Positions 13,021 to 19,968 of a DNA stretch of 20,049 bases are shown here, piece after piece. The notes under the pieces are model-generated. The model saw only the letters and a list, made by a program, of their open reading frames with translations, searched no databases and was not told the origin of the DNA. Each line of letters starts with the position of its first letter. The first letter of the stretch is position 1. Position numbers and translations under genes: made by a program. The stretch is from Anaerolineaceae bacterium UBA3924 (GTDB lineage Bacteria > Chloroflexota > Anaerolineae > Anaerolineales > Anaerolineaceae), in contig DGEO01000007.1 in assembly GCA_002385985.1 (NCBI GenBank), positions 123,905 through 143,953 of the forward strand, written 5' to 3'.

Positions 13021-14316
13021 TTGGATACTACCATCGAATCAATTGTGGCCCTGGAGGTCCTTGACTCCCGCGGGAACCCGACAGTCGAAGTGGAAGTGGT
13101 TCTGGCTGACGGCTCCTGGGGCCGCGCAGCCGTGCCCTCCGGCGCCTCCACCGGCACGCACGAAGCGCTCGAACTGCGCGACGGTGACAAAGGCCGCTAC
13201 GGCGGTAAAGGCACGACCAAGGCTGTCGACAACGTAAATGACGCCATCGCCGACCACCTCGTCGGCTGGGACGCCACCGAGCAGCGCGCCATCGATATGG
13301 CCATGCTCGAGCTGGACGGCACCCCCAACAAGTCCAACCTGGGCGCCAACGCCATCCTGGGCACCTCTCTGGCAGTGGCCAAGGCGGCCGCCAACTCGGT
13401 CGGCCTGCCGCTGTACCGCTACCTGGGCGGCGTGCACGCTCACGTGCTGCCCGTCCCCATGATGAACATCCTCAACGGCGGCGCGCACACCGGCTGGCAG
13501 TCCACCGACTTCCAGGAGTTCATGATCATGCCCTTCGGCGCGCACACCTTCGCCGAAGCCCTGCGCTGGGGCGCGGAGATCTACCACAGCCTCAAGGCTG
13601 TGCTGAAGAGCCGCGGCTACATCACCCTGGTCGGCGACGAGGGCGGCTATGCCCCTCAGCTCAAGGCCAATGTGGAGGCCATCGAGGTCATTCTGGAAGC
13701 CATCGAGAAAGCCGGCTACAAGCCCGGTGACGAAGTCGCCATCGCGCTCGATCCGGCCGCTTCCGAACTGTACGACACCGAGACCAAGCGCTACAACCTG
13801 CGCCGCGAAGGCAAGGAGCTCACCAGCGAGGAAATGGTCGCTTTCTGGGTGGACTGGGTGAACAAGTACCCGATCGTCTCCCTGGAAGACGGTCTGGCCG
13901 AAGACGACTGGGACGGCTGGAAGAACCTGGTCAACCAGGTCGGCGACCGGCTGCAGATCGTCGGCGATGACCTGCTGGTGACCAACCCCGAGCGCGTCCG
14001 CCGCGCTATCAAGGAAAACGCCGCCAACGCCCTGCTGGTCAAGCTGAACCAGATCGGCTCGCTGACCGAGACCATCGAGGCCGTTGAGCTGTGCCACCGC
14101 ACCGGCTGGCGCGCCGTCACCTCGCACCGCTCTGGCGAGACGGAAGACTCCACCATCGCGGACCTGGCCGTAGCGCTCAACACCGGCCAGATCAAGACCG
14201 GCGCCCCGGCCCGCTCTGACCGCGTGGCCAAGTACAACCAGCTGCTGCGCATCGAGGCCGAGCTGGCCGACGCGGCAAAGTACGCCGGCTGGGACGCGCT
14301 GCGCTTCCGCCGCTAA
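13021..14316 (+). CDS. eno: Enolase (phosphopyruvate hydratase)
   Basis: The 431-residue glycolytic enzyme interconverts 2-phosphoglycerate and phosphoenolpyruvate. It begins with the usual N-terminal strand up to ALEVLDSRGNPTVEVEV. The metal ligands sit in IALDPAASELYD, SLEDGLAEDDWDGW and GDDLLVTN, the catalytic GDEGGYAP loop is present, and LLVKLNQIGSLTET and SHRSGETED carry the catalytic Lys and substrate contacts. The start is a TTG at 13021: it gives the normal family N-terminus, the frame has no upstream ATG or GTG that fits, and GAGGTG lies 4 bp upstream. An ATG at 13007 opens a different frame and is not the start. Bacterial enolases often join the RNA degradosome; nothing here tests that. 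A strong terminator follows. Confidence 0.97.
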   Translation: MDTTIESIVALEVLDSRGNPTVEVEVVLADGSWGRAAVPSGASTGTHEALELRDGDKGRYGGKGTTKAVDNVNDAIADHLVGWDATEQRAIDMAMLELDGTPNKSNLGANAILGTSLAVAKAAANSVGLPLYRYLGGVHAHVLPVPMMNILNGGAHTGWQSTDFQEFMIMPFGAHTFAEALRWGAEIYHSLKAVLKSRGYITLVGDEGGYAPQLKANVEAIEVILEAIEKAGYKPGDEVAIALDPAASELYDTETKRYNLRREGKELTSEEMVAFWVDWVNKYPIVSLEDGLAEDDWDGWKNLVNQVGDRLQIVGDDLLVTNPERVRRAIKENAANALLVKLNQIGSLTETIEAVELCHRTGWRAVTSHRSGETEDSTIADLAVALNTGQIKTGAPARSDRVAKYNQLLRIEAELADAAKYAGWDALRFRR

Positions 14317-14333
14317 ATCAGAATTTGACGATC

Positions 14334-14362
14334 AGGCCCCCGGTTCTTCCGGGGGCCTTTTT
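14334..14362 (+). terminator. Rho-independent terminator of eno
   Basis: AGGCCCCCGG (14334-14343) pairs perfectly with CCGGGGGCCT (14349-14358) around the loop TTCTT, followed by T14358-T14362. It begins 17 bp after the eno stop. The convergent peroxiredoxin gene ends at its 3' edge (14362). Confidence 0.93.
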
Positions 14363-14850
14363 CATTCTGTGTCCTGGCCAGCCCCGCCCGTACCGGCCAG
14401 CCGGTCGAGCAGCTCCAGCACCGCCGGAGTTGGCGGAATGTCGGACATCGAGGAGCCGTCATGCCGGTAGCGGATGATCCCCTCCCCGTCCAGGATCAGC
14501 AGCGCCGGCATGCGCCCCAGCTTCAGAAGGTTGACGGTTTGCTCGTAGCGCCGGGCCACCCGCGAGCCCGGGTCGGCCAGGCCGGTGAAAGGAAACTGGT
14601 TCCGCTCCCAGAAGGATCGCAGCGCCGAAAGTGAGTCCGGGCTGACCACCAGCACATCCGCGCCCCGGCGGCGTATTTCCTCATAGTACTGACGCAACTG
14701 CATCATGTGCCCGCGGCAGTACGGTCAGGTCAGGCCGCGGTTGAACACCAGCACCAGCGGTCGGCCGCGGTAATCTGACAGGCGCACGACCTGCCCGTCG
14801 GTGCCGGTGAGTTCAAAATCAGGAGCCTGCGAGCCAACATCCGGTGCCAT
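14362..14850 (-). CDS. Peroxiredoxin-like (AhpC/TSA family) probable selenoprotein, in-frame TGA as selenocysteine at residue 42
   Basis: Read through one internal TGA (14727-14725), this frame gives a complete 162-residue thioredoxin-fold peroxiredoxin. It has MAPDVGSQAPDFELTGTDG, then LSDYRGRPLVLVFNRGLT, then the TGA, then PYCRGH, then a normal C-terminal part with DVLVVSPDS, FPFTGLADPGSRVARRYE and an ILDGEGIIRYRH strand. In Cys-containing relatives the active site reads TCPYC; here the first Cys is TGA and the second is Cys45, so the motif is UxxC. Both flanks are intact and no other disruption is present, which favours selenocysteine over decay. A hairpin directly downstream could serve as the SECIS. 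The normal stop is also TGA (14364-14362). Selenium machinery (selA, selB, selC, selD) is not in the window. Without recoding, only a fragment from ATG 14706 would be called. The family probably reduces peroxides. Confidence 0.8.
14686..14722 (-). promoter_or_regulatory. SECIS-like hairpin downstream of the in-frame TGA
   Basis: In the mRNA, GUACUG (14722-14717) pairs perfectly with CAGUAC (14691-14686). After one C-U mismatch the stem continues with CGCGG and UUGCG (three Watson-Crick and two G-U pairs). The apical part begins with G and may close further by GCA with UGC around CAUGA. The base of the stem starts 2 nt after the UGA and the apical loop lies about 15-20 nt from it, as in bacterial SECIS elements. 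The apical sequence does not match the E. coli element closely. Confidence 0.5.
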
Positions 14851-14891
14851 ACCAATTCCCCGCTGTTCTTTAGTGTTTGGACCTTTCCCTT

Positions 14892-14897
14892 ATTGTA
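14892..14897 (-). promoter_or_regulatory. Possible -10 box of the peroxiredoxin gene
   Basis: On the minus strand TACAAT (5/6) predicts a transcription start near 14885, about 35 nt before ATG 14850. The -35 position reads TTCCGC, a poor match. It is divergent from the methyltransferase promoter. Confidence 0.4.
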
Positions 14898-14940
14898 GAG
14901 CAAGTGCCTGCCCTGCGGAACCGCGTGCCCGGGGAACAGG

Positions 14941-14946
14941 TACAAT
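14941..14946 (+). promoter_or_regulatory. Possible -10 box of the methyltransferase gene
   Basis: TACAAT (5/6) lies 30 bp before the GTG start at 14977 and predicts a transcription start near 14953. No convincing -35 box is present. Confidence 0.4.
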
Positions 14947-14976
14947 AGTGCCAACCCTGCATCCCTGGAGGTACCT

Positions 14977-15744
14977 GTGGAACCGCTGTACGACCGCTTT
15001 GCCGACTTCTACGCCGCCGGGCCGTATCCTCGCTACACCCGCGCCCTGATCGAGCTCTTTCCGACCGTGCAGGAGCGCTACAACCTTCCGGGGAAAGGCA
15101 GCCTGCTGGACGCCGCCTGCGGAGAAGGGACCTTCGCCGTCGCCATGGCCAAAGACGGATGGCAGGTGACCGGCATCGACCAGTCCGAGCGCATGCTGCA
15201 GCACGCCCGCAGGAAACCCGAAACCGCGGAGCTGGGCATCCGCTTCCTGCGCCGGGACATGCGCAGCATGGGCTTCAACGCGGAGTATGACCTGGTCACC
15301 TGCTGGTTCGACAGCCTGAACTACCTGCTCCAGTACAGCGACCTGAGCCAGGCCTTCAGTTCGGCCTACCAGGCGCTCAAGCCCGGCGGGTACTACCTGA
15401 TGGACATGAACACCATCTACGGCCTGGCCTTCACCTGGCAGCAGAACCCCTACTACATCCAGCAGGACCAGGACGGGATCTTCGAGGTTCACTCCACCAG
15501 CTACGATTATGAAAACCAGATCGCCTCGCTGCACATCACCGGCTTCGTCCGCCTGCCTGACTCCGGCCTGTGGGAGCGCATGGACGAAATCCACCGCGAG
15601 CGCGGCTACCCCGTCGAGCAGATCGCCAGCCTGCTGAACACTGCCGGCTTTGAGATCATCGACCGGATCGGCCACCTGCGGGATTTCAGCCCGCCGGAGC
15701 CGGAGACGCCGCGCGTCTGGTTTATCTGCCGCAAGCCGGCCTGA
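14977..15744 (+). CDS. Class I SAM-dependent methyltransferase, substrate unknown
   Basis: The 255-residue protein has the Rossmann-fold SAM site: motif I LLDAACGEGTF (43-53), the acidic end of strand 2 in VTGIDQS (64-70), motif II-like RFLRRDMRSM, and YDLVTCWFDSLNYL for the following strand and helix. LKPGGYYLMDMN is the usual post-motif strand. The substrate cannot be deduced; the fold and the N-terminal YDRFADFY start are common in small-molecule methyltransferases. The start is GTG 14977, supported by GGAGG 5 bp upstream. The gene is divergent from the peroxiredoxin gene and ends 2 bp from the end of the convergent UDG gene. Confidence 0.88.
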   Translation: MEPLYDRFADFYAAGPYPRYTRALIELFPTVQERYNLPGKGSLLDAACGEGTFAVAMAKDGWQVTGIDQSERMLQHARRKPETAELGIRFLRRDMRSMGFNAEYDLVTCWFDSLNYLLQYSDLSQAFSSAYQALKPGGYYLMDMNTIYGLAFTWQQNPYYIQQDQDGIFEVHSTSYDYENQIASLHITGFVRLPDSGLWERMDEIHRERGYPVEQIASLLNTAGFEIIDRIGHLRDFSPPEPETPRVWFICRKPA

Positions 15745-15746
15745 GC

Positions 15747-16448
15747 TTAAGCCCCGTTGAGCAAATCCCGCGCCTGGAACCAGATTTCGGCGAACATGTC
15801 CTCGGTCAGGCGGCCGGTCTGCGTGTTCTGCCGGCTGGGATGGTAGGAGGCCAGCAGCCAGGGCAGGCCGTCCGGCAGGCGGTAGAACGCGCCGTGCCCG
15901 AACTTTGGCCCGCGCTGGCCGTAGATCTTCAGCAGCCGGTCAAAGGCGATCTGGCCGAGCGCAACCACACCCTGCACCTTCGCCAGCAGCCGCAGCTCGG
16001 TTTCCAGATACGGCTGGCAGGTGTCCAGCTCCTGCGGGGTGGGTTTGTTGTCCGGCGGGGCGCAGCGGGCCGCCGCGGCGATATAGACGTCCGTCAGCCG
16101 CAAGCCGTCACCGCGGAACTCGGCGCGAGGCTGGTTGGCAAACCCGGCTTTGTGCAGCGCGGAAAACAGGAAATCCCCCGAGCTGTCGCCGGTGAACACC
16201 CGCCCGGTGCGGTTGCCGCCGTGAGCCGCCGGCGCCAGGCCGACCACCAGCAGCCGGGCGTCCGGGTCCCCCAGGCCCGGCACCGGGCGGCCCCAGTAGT
16301 CCCAGTCTCGGTACATCTTGCGCCGCTCGCGGGCCACCTGCTGCCGCCAGGCTACCAGCCGCGGGCAGCGGGCGCAGGTCACCACGTGCATGTACAGCGC
16401 CTGCCAGTCCATATCTTCCGGGATGCCGCTGAATTGCTCTCCGGCCAT
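15747..16448 (-). CDS. Family 5 uracil-DNA glycosylase (UdgB-type), iron-sulfur enzyme
   Basis: The 233-residue protein removes uracil, and in studied homologues some other deaminated bases, from DNA. It has the family 5 signature GLAPAAHGGNRTGR (70-83), where the polar catalytic residue of other UDG families is replaced by Ala. HPSRQNTQTGRLT (203-215) is the second active-site motif. Four cysteines, Cys25 and Cys28 in CARC plus Cys129 and Cys144, are placed as in the [4Fe-4S] cluster of families 4 and 5. Two starts are possible: ATG 16448, and ATG 16412 (MDWQALY), which has GGAAGA just upstream and gives a length closer to the Thermus enzyme. It lies 34 bp downstream of the cyclophilin gene, probably in the same transcript. 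Confidence 0.9.
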   Translation of the reverse strand: MAGEQFSGIPEDMDWQALYMHVVTCARCPRLVAWRQQVARERRKMYRDWDYWGRPVPGLGDPDARLLVVGLAPAAHGGNRTGRVFTGDSSGDFLFSALHKAGFANQPRAEFRGDGLRLTDVYIAAAARCAPPDNKPTPQELDTCQPYLETELRLLAKVQGVVALGQIAFDRLLKIYGQRGPKFGHGAFYRLPDGLPWLLASYHPSRQNTQTGRLTEDMFAEIWFQARDLLNGA

Positions 16449-16482
16449 ACCACTCTACCCGGCCGCGCCAACCTCGCCGGAC

Positions 16483-17001
16483 TTATTCCTCGATGATGCG
16501 CACCGAGTTCAGCCGCACCGCCGGGGCGTCGCGATGCCGCGGGTCGCGGGGCGGGATGGACATGAGCACGTCCATGCCTTCCACCACCTCACCAAACACG
16601 CTGTGCTTGTTGTCCAGCCAGAGCGTGGGCACGTGGGTAATGAAGAACTGCGAGCCGTTGGTGTTGGCACCCGCGTTGGCCATGGAAAGAATGCCGGGGC
16701 GGTCATGCTTGAGCGAAGAGTGAAACTCGTCGTTGAACCGGTATCCCGGCCCGCCCATGCCGGTGCCGGTCGGATCGCCGCCCTGGGCCATGAAATCCTC
16801 AATCACCCGGTGGAAGATGGTGCCGTCATAGAAACCTTCCCGCGCCAGGAAGACAAAGTTGTTCACCGTGGCGGGCACCTTGTCGGCAAAAAGCTTTACC
16901 TTGATCTCACCTTTTTCCGTATCCAGGACAGCGTGATAGGTCTTCTTCAGGTCCAGTTGAAAGGCGGGCGGTTTGGACCACTGTTTCTGAGGTTGGCTCA
17001 T
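16483..17001 (-). CDS. Cyclophilin-type peptidyl-prolyl cis-trans isomerase
   Basis: The 172-residue protein is a single cyclophilin domain without a signal peptide, so it is predicted to be cytoplasmic. Active-site segments are FHRVIEDFMAQGGDPTGTG (63-81) with the catalytic Arg65, then GSQFFIT (116-122) and WLDNKHSVFGEV (128-139), with the Trp typical of cyclosporin-binding forms. It speeds proline isomerisation during protein folding. I chose ATG 17001 because AAAGGA lies 7 bp upstream; a longer start at 17028 adds nine residues without support. queA lies 125 bp upstream on the same strand. A TAGAAT box in that gap could be a separate weak promoter. Confidence 0.93.
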   Translation of the reverse strand: MSQPQKQWSKPPAFQLDLKKTYHAVLDTEKGEIKVKLFADKVPATVNNFVFLAREGFYDGTIFHRVIEDFMAQGGDPTGTGMGGPGYRFNDEFHSSLKHDRPGILSMANAGANTNGSQFFITHVPTLWLDNKHSVFGEVVEGMDVLMSIPPRDPRHRDAPAVRLNSVRIIEE

Positions 17002-17126
17002 GCTGGATTCCTTTCCGGTTACTGGCAAAGATGATTAATTCTACAGGAGAAAGCGGCACTGCTGGCCGGGGAGCGCCCGCCAGATACCAGGATTAACAAG
17101 CCCCCTGCCGCCTGTCCCAGGCCAGG

Positions 17127-18137
17127 TCAGGCGATCAGCATGGCGTCGCCGAAGGAGAAGAAGCGGTACTCCGCCTGTATGGCTTCCCGGTAGGCCGCCA
17201 GGATCCGCTCCCGCCCGGCAAAAGCGCTGACCAGCATCAGCAGGGTCGATTTGGGCAGGTGGAAGTTGGTGATCATAGCGTCCACCACCTTGAAGCGGTA
17301 GCCGGGCAGGATAAACAGGTCCGTCGGCCCGGAGACCGGCCGCAGCGTGCCGTCCTCACTGGCTGCGCTTTCCAGCGTGCGTACACTGGTGGTGCCCACC
17401 GCGATCACCCGCTTTCCGGCCCTGCGGGCGACGTTGACCGCTTCCGCGGCGGACGGGGTCACTTCCCGCCATTCGGTGTGGATCAGGTGCTCGGTCGGGT
17501 CGTCTTCGGTCACCGGGGCAAAGGTGTCCAGCCCGACGTGCAGGGTCACGGTGGCGAACTGCACCCCCTGCCCCTTGAGCCGCTCAATCAGCTCCGGCGT
17601 GAAGTGCAGCCCGGCGGTGGGCGCGGCGGCTGAGCCGGGCTGGCGGGCATAGACTGTCTGGTAGCGCTCGGGGTCGGATAATCGGGTGTGGATGTACGGC
17701 GGCAGCGGCATTTCACCCGCATGGTCCAGGTAAGGCTCGACCGGCTCGGCAAAGCGAATGCGCCGGCGGGAGCCTTCCAGCTCCTCGATCACCTCCGCTT
17801 CCGGACCGCCCTCCACGGCCAGCCGGCGGCCGGTCTTCATGCGCTTGCCGCCCACCAGCGCTTCCCAGGTGACATCGTCCTCCCGGCGAAGCAGTAGCAG
17901 TTCGACCCGCCCGCCGGTATCCTTGCGGGCGTGAATGCGCGCCGGGATCACCCGGGTCTGGTTGAGCACCAGCAGGTCGCCCGGGTTGAGAAATTCGCCC
18001 AATTCGTAGAAATGGCGGTGCAGGCAGTGACCGTTGGCCCGGTCCAGCACCATCAGGCGCGAATTATGGCGCGGCTCCACCGGCGTCTGGGCAATGCGCT
18101 CCGGAGGGAGCTCGTAATCGAAATCCTCTGTTCTCAC
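17127..18137 (-). CDS. queA: tRNA preQ1(34) S-adenosylmethionine ribosyltransferase-isomerase
   Basis: The 336-residue enzyme transfers and isomerises the ribosyl part of SAM onto preQ1 at tRNA position 34, giving epoxyqueuosine. It begins with DFDYELPPERIAQ, as in the family, and contains the conserved LLVLNQTRVIPAR, GSAAAPTAGLHFT, HVGLDTFAPV, HTEWREV and MITNFHLPKSTLLMLVSAFAG segments. The start is GTG 18137, only 2 bp after the ruvB stop and without a Shine-Dalgarno sequence, so translation is probably coupled to ruvB. The ruvB-queA order is common in bacteria. Other queuosine genes (tgt, queG/queH) are not in the window. Confidence 0.96.
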   Translation of the reverse strand: MRTEDFDYELPPERIAQTPVEPRHNSRLMVLDRANGHCLHRHFYELGEFLNPGDLLVLNQTRVIPARIHARKDTGGRVELLLLRREDDVTWEALVGGKRMKTGRRLAVEGGPEAEVIEELEGSRRRIRFAEPVEPYLDHAGEMPLPPYIHTRLSDPERYQTVYARQPGSAAAPTAGLHFTPELIERLKGQGVQFATVTLHVGLDTFAPVTEDDPTEHLIHTEWREVTPSAAEAVNVARRAGKRVIAVGTTSVRTLESAASEDGTLRPVSGPTDLFILPGYRFKVVDAMITNFHLPKSTLLMLVSAFAGRERILAAYREAIQAEYRFFSFGDAMLIA

Positions 18138-18139
18138 GG

Positions 18140-19177
18140 CTAAAGTAATCGGGGCTGCTGGTTTTGTTCCTGCTCCGCCGGGTAAGCCAGGTGGAGGTGA
18201 TCATAGGCCAGGCGGGTGGCCACCCGGCCCTGCGGGGTGCGGTCCAGAAAACCCAGCTGCAGCAGGTAGGGCTCGACCACATCCATGATAGTGTCCGGCT
18301 CTTCGCCGATGGACGCAGCGATGGTGTTCAGGCCCACCGGACCGCCGCGGTACTTCTCAATAATGGTGTGCAGCACGCGCAGGTCCACCTCATCCAGTCC
18401 AAGAGGATCGACATTGAGCAGGTTGAGCGCTTCCTCGGCCACTTCCCGGGTGATCACCCCGTCCGCGCGGACCTGGGCATAATCGCGCACCCGCCGCAGC
18501 AGCCGCAGCGCCACGCGGGGCGTTCCCCGTGCCCGGCGGGCGATTTCGGTGATGCCGTCCGGCACAGTCTCCACGTTGAGCAGGCTCGCCGCCCGGCGAA
18601 CGATTTTCTCCATGGCAGGGTGGTCGTAATAATCCAGGCGATAGACCGCCCCGAAGCGGGCGCGCAGCGGCGCGCTGACCAGCGCCAGCCGGGTGGTGGC
18701 CCCGATGACGGTGAAGCGCGGCAGCTTGAGCCGGATGGAGCGTGCCGACGGGCCCTTCCCGATGACGATGTCCAGAGCGAAGTCCTCCATGGCAGGGTAA
18801 AGCACCTCTTCCACAGCCCGCCCAAGACGGTGAATCTCGTCGATGAAGAGAATATCGCCCGCCCGCAGGTTGGTCAGGATCGCCGCCAGGTCTCCGGCGC
18901 GCTCCACAGCCGGGCCGGCGGTGATCTTGATGTTCACCCCCATTTCATTGGCCAGCACATGCGACAGCGTGGTCTTGCCCAGGCCGGGAGGGCCATAAAA
19001 CAGCACATGATCCAGCGATTCCTTTCGCTGGCGGGCCGCCTGGATCAAAATGGCCAGATTTTCCCGGATCTGATCCTGCCCGATGATGTCGGTCAGCCGG
19101 TGCGGCCGCAGGGCCAGGTCCACCCGATCGTCCGGCCTGGCTTCGGGGTTAATCAGTCGATCAGGTCCATCGCTCAT
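18140..19177 (-). CDS. ruvB: Holliday junction branch migration ATPase RuvB
   Basis: The 345-residue AAA+ motor drives branch migration of Holliday junctions together with RuvA. Walker A is GPPGLGKT (63-70), Walker B LFIDEIHRL (110-118), sensor 1 VIGATTR (157-163), and the arginine-finger region GPSARS with RFGAVYRLDYY follows. The C-terminal winged helix includes KYRGGPVGLNTIA and EPYLLQLGFLDRTPQGR. I chose ATG 19177, which gives the usual short N-terminus before RPHRLTDIIGQ. The longer frame to 19303 runs through the promoter and into the upp region. The ATG is 7 bp after a TATAAT box, suggesting a leaderless mRNA. ruvA and ruvC are not adjacent. queA follows in the same transcript. Confidence 0.96.
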   Translation of the reverse strand: MSDGPDRLINPEARPDDRVDLALRPHRLTDIIGQDQIRENLAILIQAARQRKESLDHVLFYGPPGLGKTTLSHVLANEMGVNIKITAGPAVERAGDLAAILTNLRAGDILFIDEIHRLGRAVEEVLYPAMEDFALDIVIGKGPSARSIRLKLPRFTVIGATTRLALVSAPLRARFGAVYRLDYYDHPAMEKIVRRAASLLNVETVPDGITEIARRARGTPRVALRLLRRVRDYAQVRADGVITREVAEEALNLLNVDPLGLDEVDLRVLHTIIEKYRGGPVGLNTIAASIGEEPDTIMDVVEPYLLQLGFLDRTPQGRVATRLAYDHLHLAYPAEQEQNQQPRLL

Positions 19178-19184
19178 GTGTTCG

Positions 19185-19213
19185 ATTATACCTTTATCCG
19201 GGACGAGCGACAA
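19185..19213 (-). promoter_or_regulatory. Promoter of ruvB-queA, predicted leaderless start
   Basis: On the minus strand TTGTCG (19213-19208, 4/6) is followed after 17 bp by TATAAT (19190-19185, perfect). The predicted transcription start is 19178, one base before the ruvB ATG at 19177. There is no room for a Shine-Dalgarno sequence. Confidence 0.75.
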
Positions 19214-19255
19214 TCGACCAGAATGAGACCAAATTCCGGCCATCGCTGGAGTGCG

Positions 19256-19264
19256 TGCTATAAT
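19256..19264 (+). promoter_or_regulatory. Extended -10 promoter of upp
   Basis: TGCTATAAT joins a TGn extension (19256-19258) to a perfect TATAAT (19259-19264). The predicted transcription start is near 19271, giving a 25-nt leader that contains the GGAG ribosome binding site. No -35 match is seen, as expected for this promoter class. It is divergent from the ruvB promoter. Confidence 0.72.
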
Positions 19265-19295
19265 GCAGGCAGCTAACCCTGACCTGGAGATCAGC

Positions 19296-19922
19296 ATGTC
19301 CAATATCTATGTCTCACAACACCCGCTCGTGGCGCATAAGCTCACGAAGCTTCGCGATGTCAACACCAAGCCCAAGAAGTTCCGTGAGCTGGTCCGCGAG
19401 ATCGCCGGGTTGTTGGCCTATGAAGCCACCTCTGATCTGGCAATCGAACCCATCGAAGTGCAGACACCGCTCATGGTTACTCAGGGCGCGGAGTTGAAAG
19501 AGAAAATCGGTCTGGTTCCCATCCTGCGGGCCGGACTGGGCATGGTGGAAGGCATCTGGGAGCTGATGCCCTCCGCCGAGGTCTGGCACATCGGGCTGTA
19601 CCGCGACGAGAAAACCCTGAAACCGGTGGAATACTACAACAAGCTGCCCACCCTGCCGACCGTCTCCGTCTGCCTGGTGCTGGACCCGATGCTGGCCACC
19701 GGCGGTTCGGCTGTTGCCACTATTGACATCCTCAAGCGCTGGGGCGTGCACAAGATTAAATTCGTCGGGCTGATCGGCGCGCCGGAAGGCATCAACAACC
19801 TGCACAGCCACCATCCCGACGTGCCCATCCACCTGGCTGCGGTCGATGAGCGGCTCAACGAGCACGGCTACATCCTCCCCGGTCTGGGAGACGCGGGCGA
19901 CCGCGAATTCGGTACGGCGTAA
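19296..19922 (+). CDS. upp: Uracil phosphoribosyltransferase
   Basis: The 208-residue salvage enzyme makes UMP from uracil and PRPP. It has the PRPP-binding loop VLDPMLATGGSA (128-139), LVPILRAGLGM (73-83) and the uracil-binding C-terminus GYILPGLGDAGDREFGTA. Length and start (MSNIYVSQHPLVAHKL) fit the family. ATG 19296 is chosen because GGAG lies about 8 bp upstream and the promoter lies between it and an in-frame upstream ATG. It is monocistronic with a strong terminator. Together with pyrG it is one of two clear pyrimidine genes here, in separate units. Confidence 0.97.
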   Translation: MSNIYVSQHPLVAHKLTKLRDVNTKPKKFRELVREIAGLLAYEATSDLAIEPIEVQTPLMVTQGAELKEKIGLVPILRAGLGMVEGIWELMPSAEVWHIGLYRDEKTLKPVEYYNKLPTLPTVSVCLVLDPMLATGGSAVATIDILKRWGVHKIKFVGLIGAPEGINNLHSHHPDVPIHLAAVDERLNEHGYILPGLGDAGDREFGTA

Positions 19923-19927
19923 TCGAC

Positions 19928-19959
19928 AGGCAGTGAGCCATCCGCTCACTGCCTTTTTT
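19928..19959 (+). terminator. Rho-independent terminator of upp
   Basis: AGGCAGTGAG (19928-19937) pairs perfectly with CTCACTGCCT (19945-19954) around a 7-nt loop, followed by T19954-T19959. It begins 5 bp after the upp stop. The same hairpin lies after the convergent minus-strand gene, but that side lacks a T tract. Confidence 0.94.
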
Positions 19960-19968
19960 CTGCCTGCT

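Noticed and set aside
14362..14706. A 114-residue peroxiredoxin-like gene starting at ATG 14706
   Set aside because: It lacks the N-terminal strands and the active-site motif, which lie in the same frame just upstream of a single TGA. The longer recoded gene explains both parts.
14725..14727. The TGA as a simple nonsense mutation or pseudogene
   Set aside because: It cannot be excluded without reads, but the exact position at the active-site Cys, the otherwise intact protein and the downstream hairpin make selenocysteine more likely.
18164..19276. Long open frames opposite real genes, for example 370 codons opposite ruvB, 362 opposite eno (13039-14127) and 312 opposite pyrG (11924-12862)
   Set aside because: They are shadows caused by high GC: low-complexity Gly/Arg/His/Gln-rich translations with no domain, each exactly opposite a well-recognised gene.
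19178..19303. Longer ruvB frame starting at 19303
   Set aside because: It would run through the ruvB promoter and the upp start. The family N-terminus fits ATG 19177.
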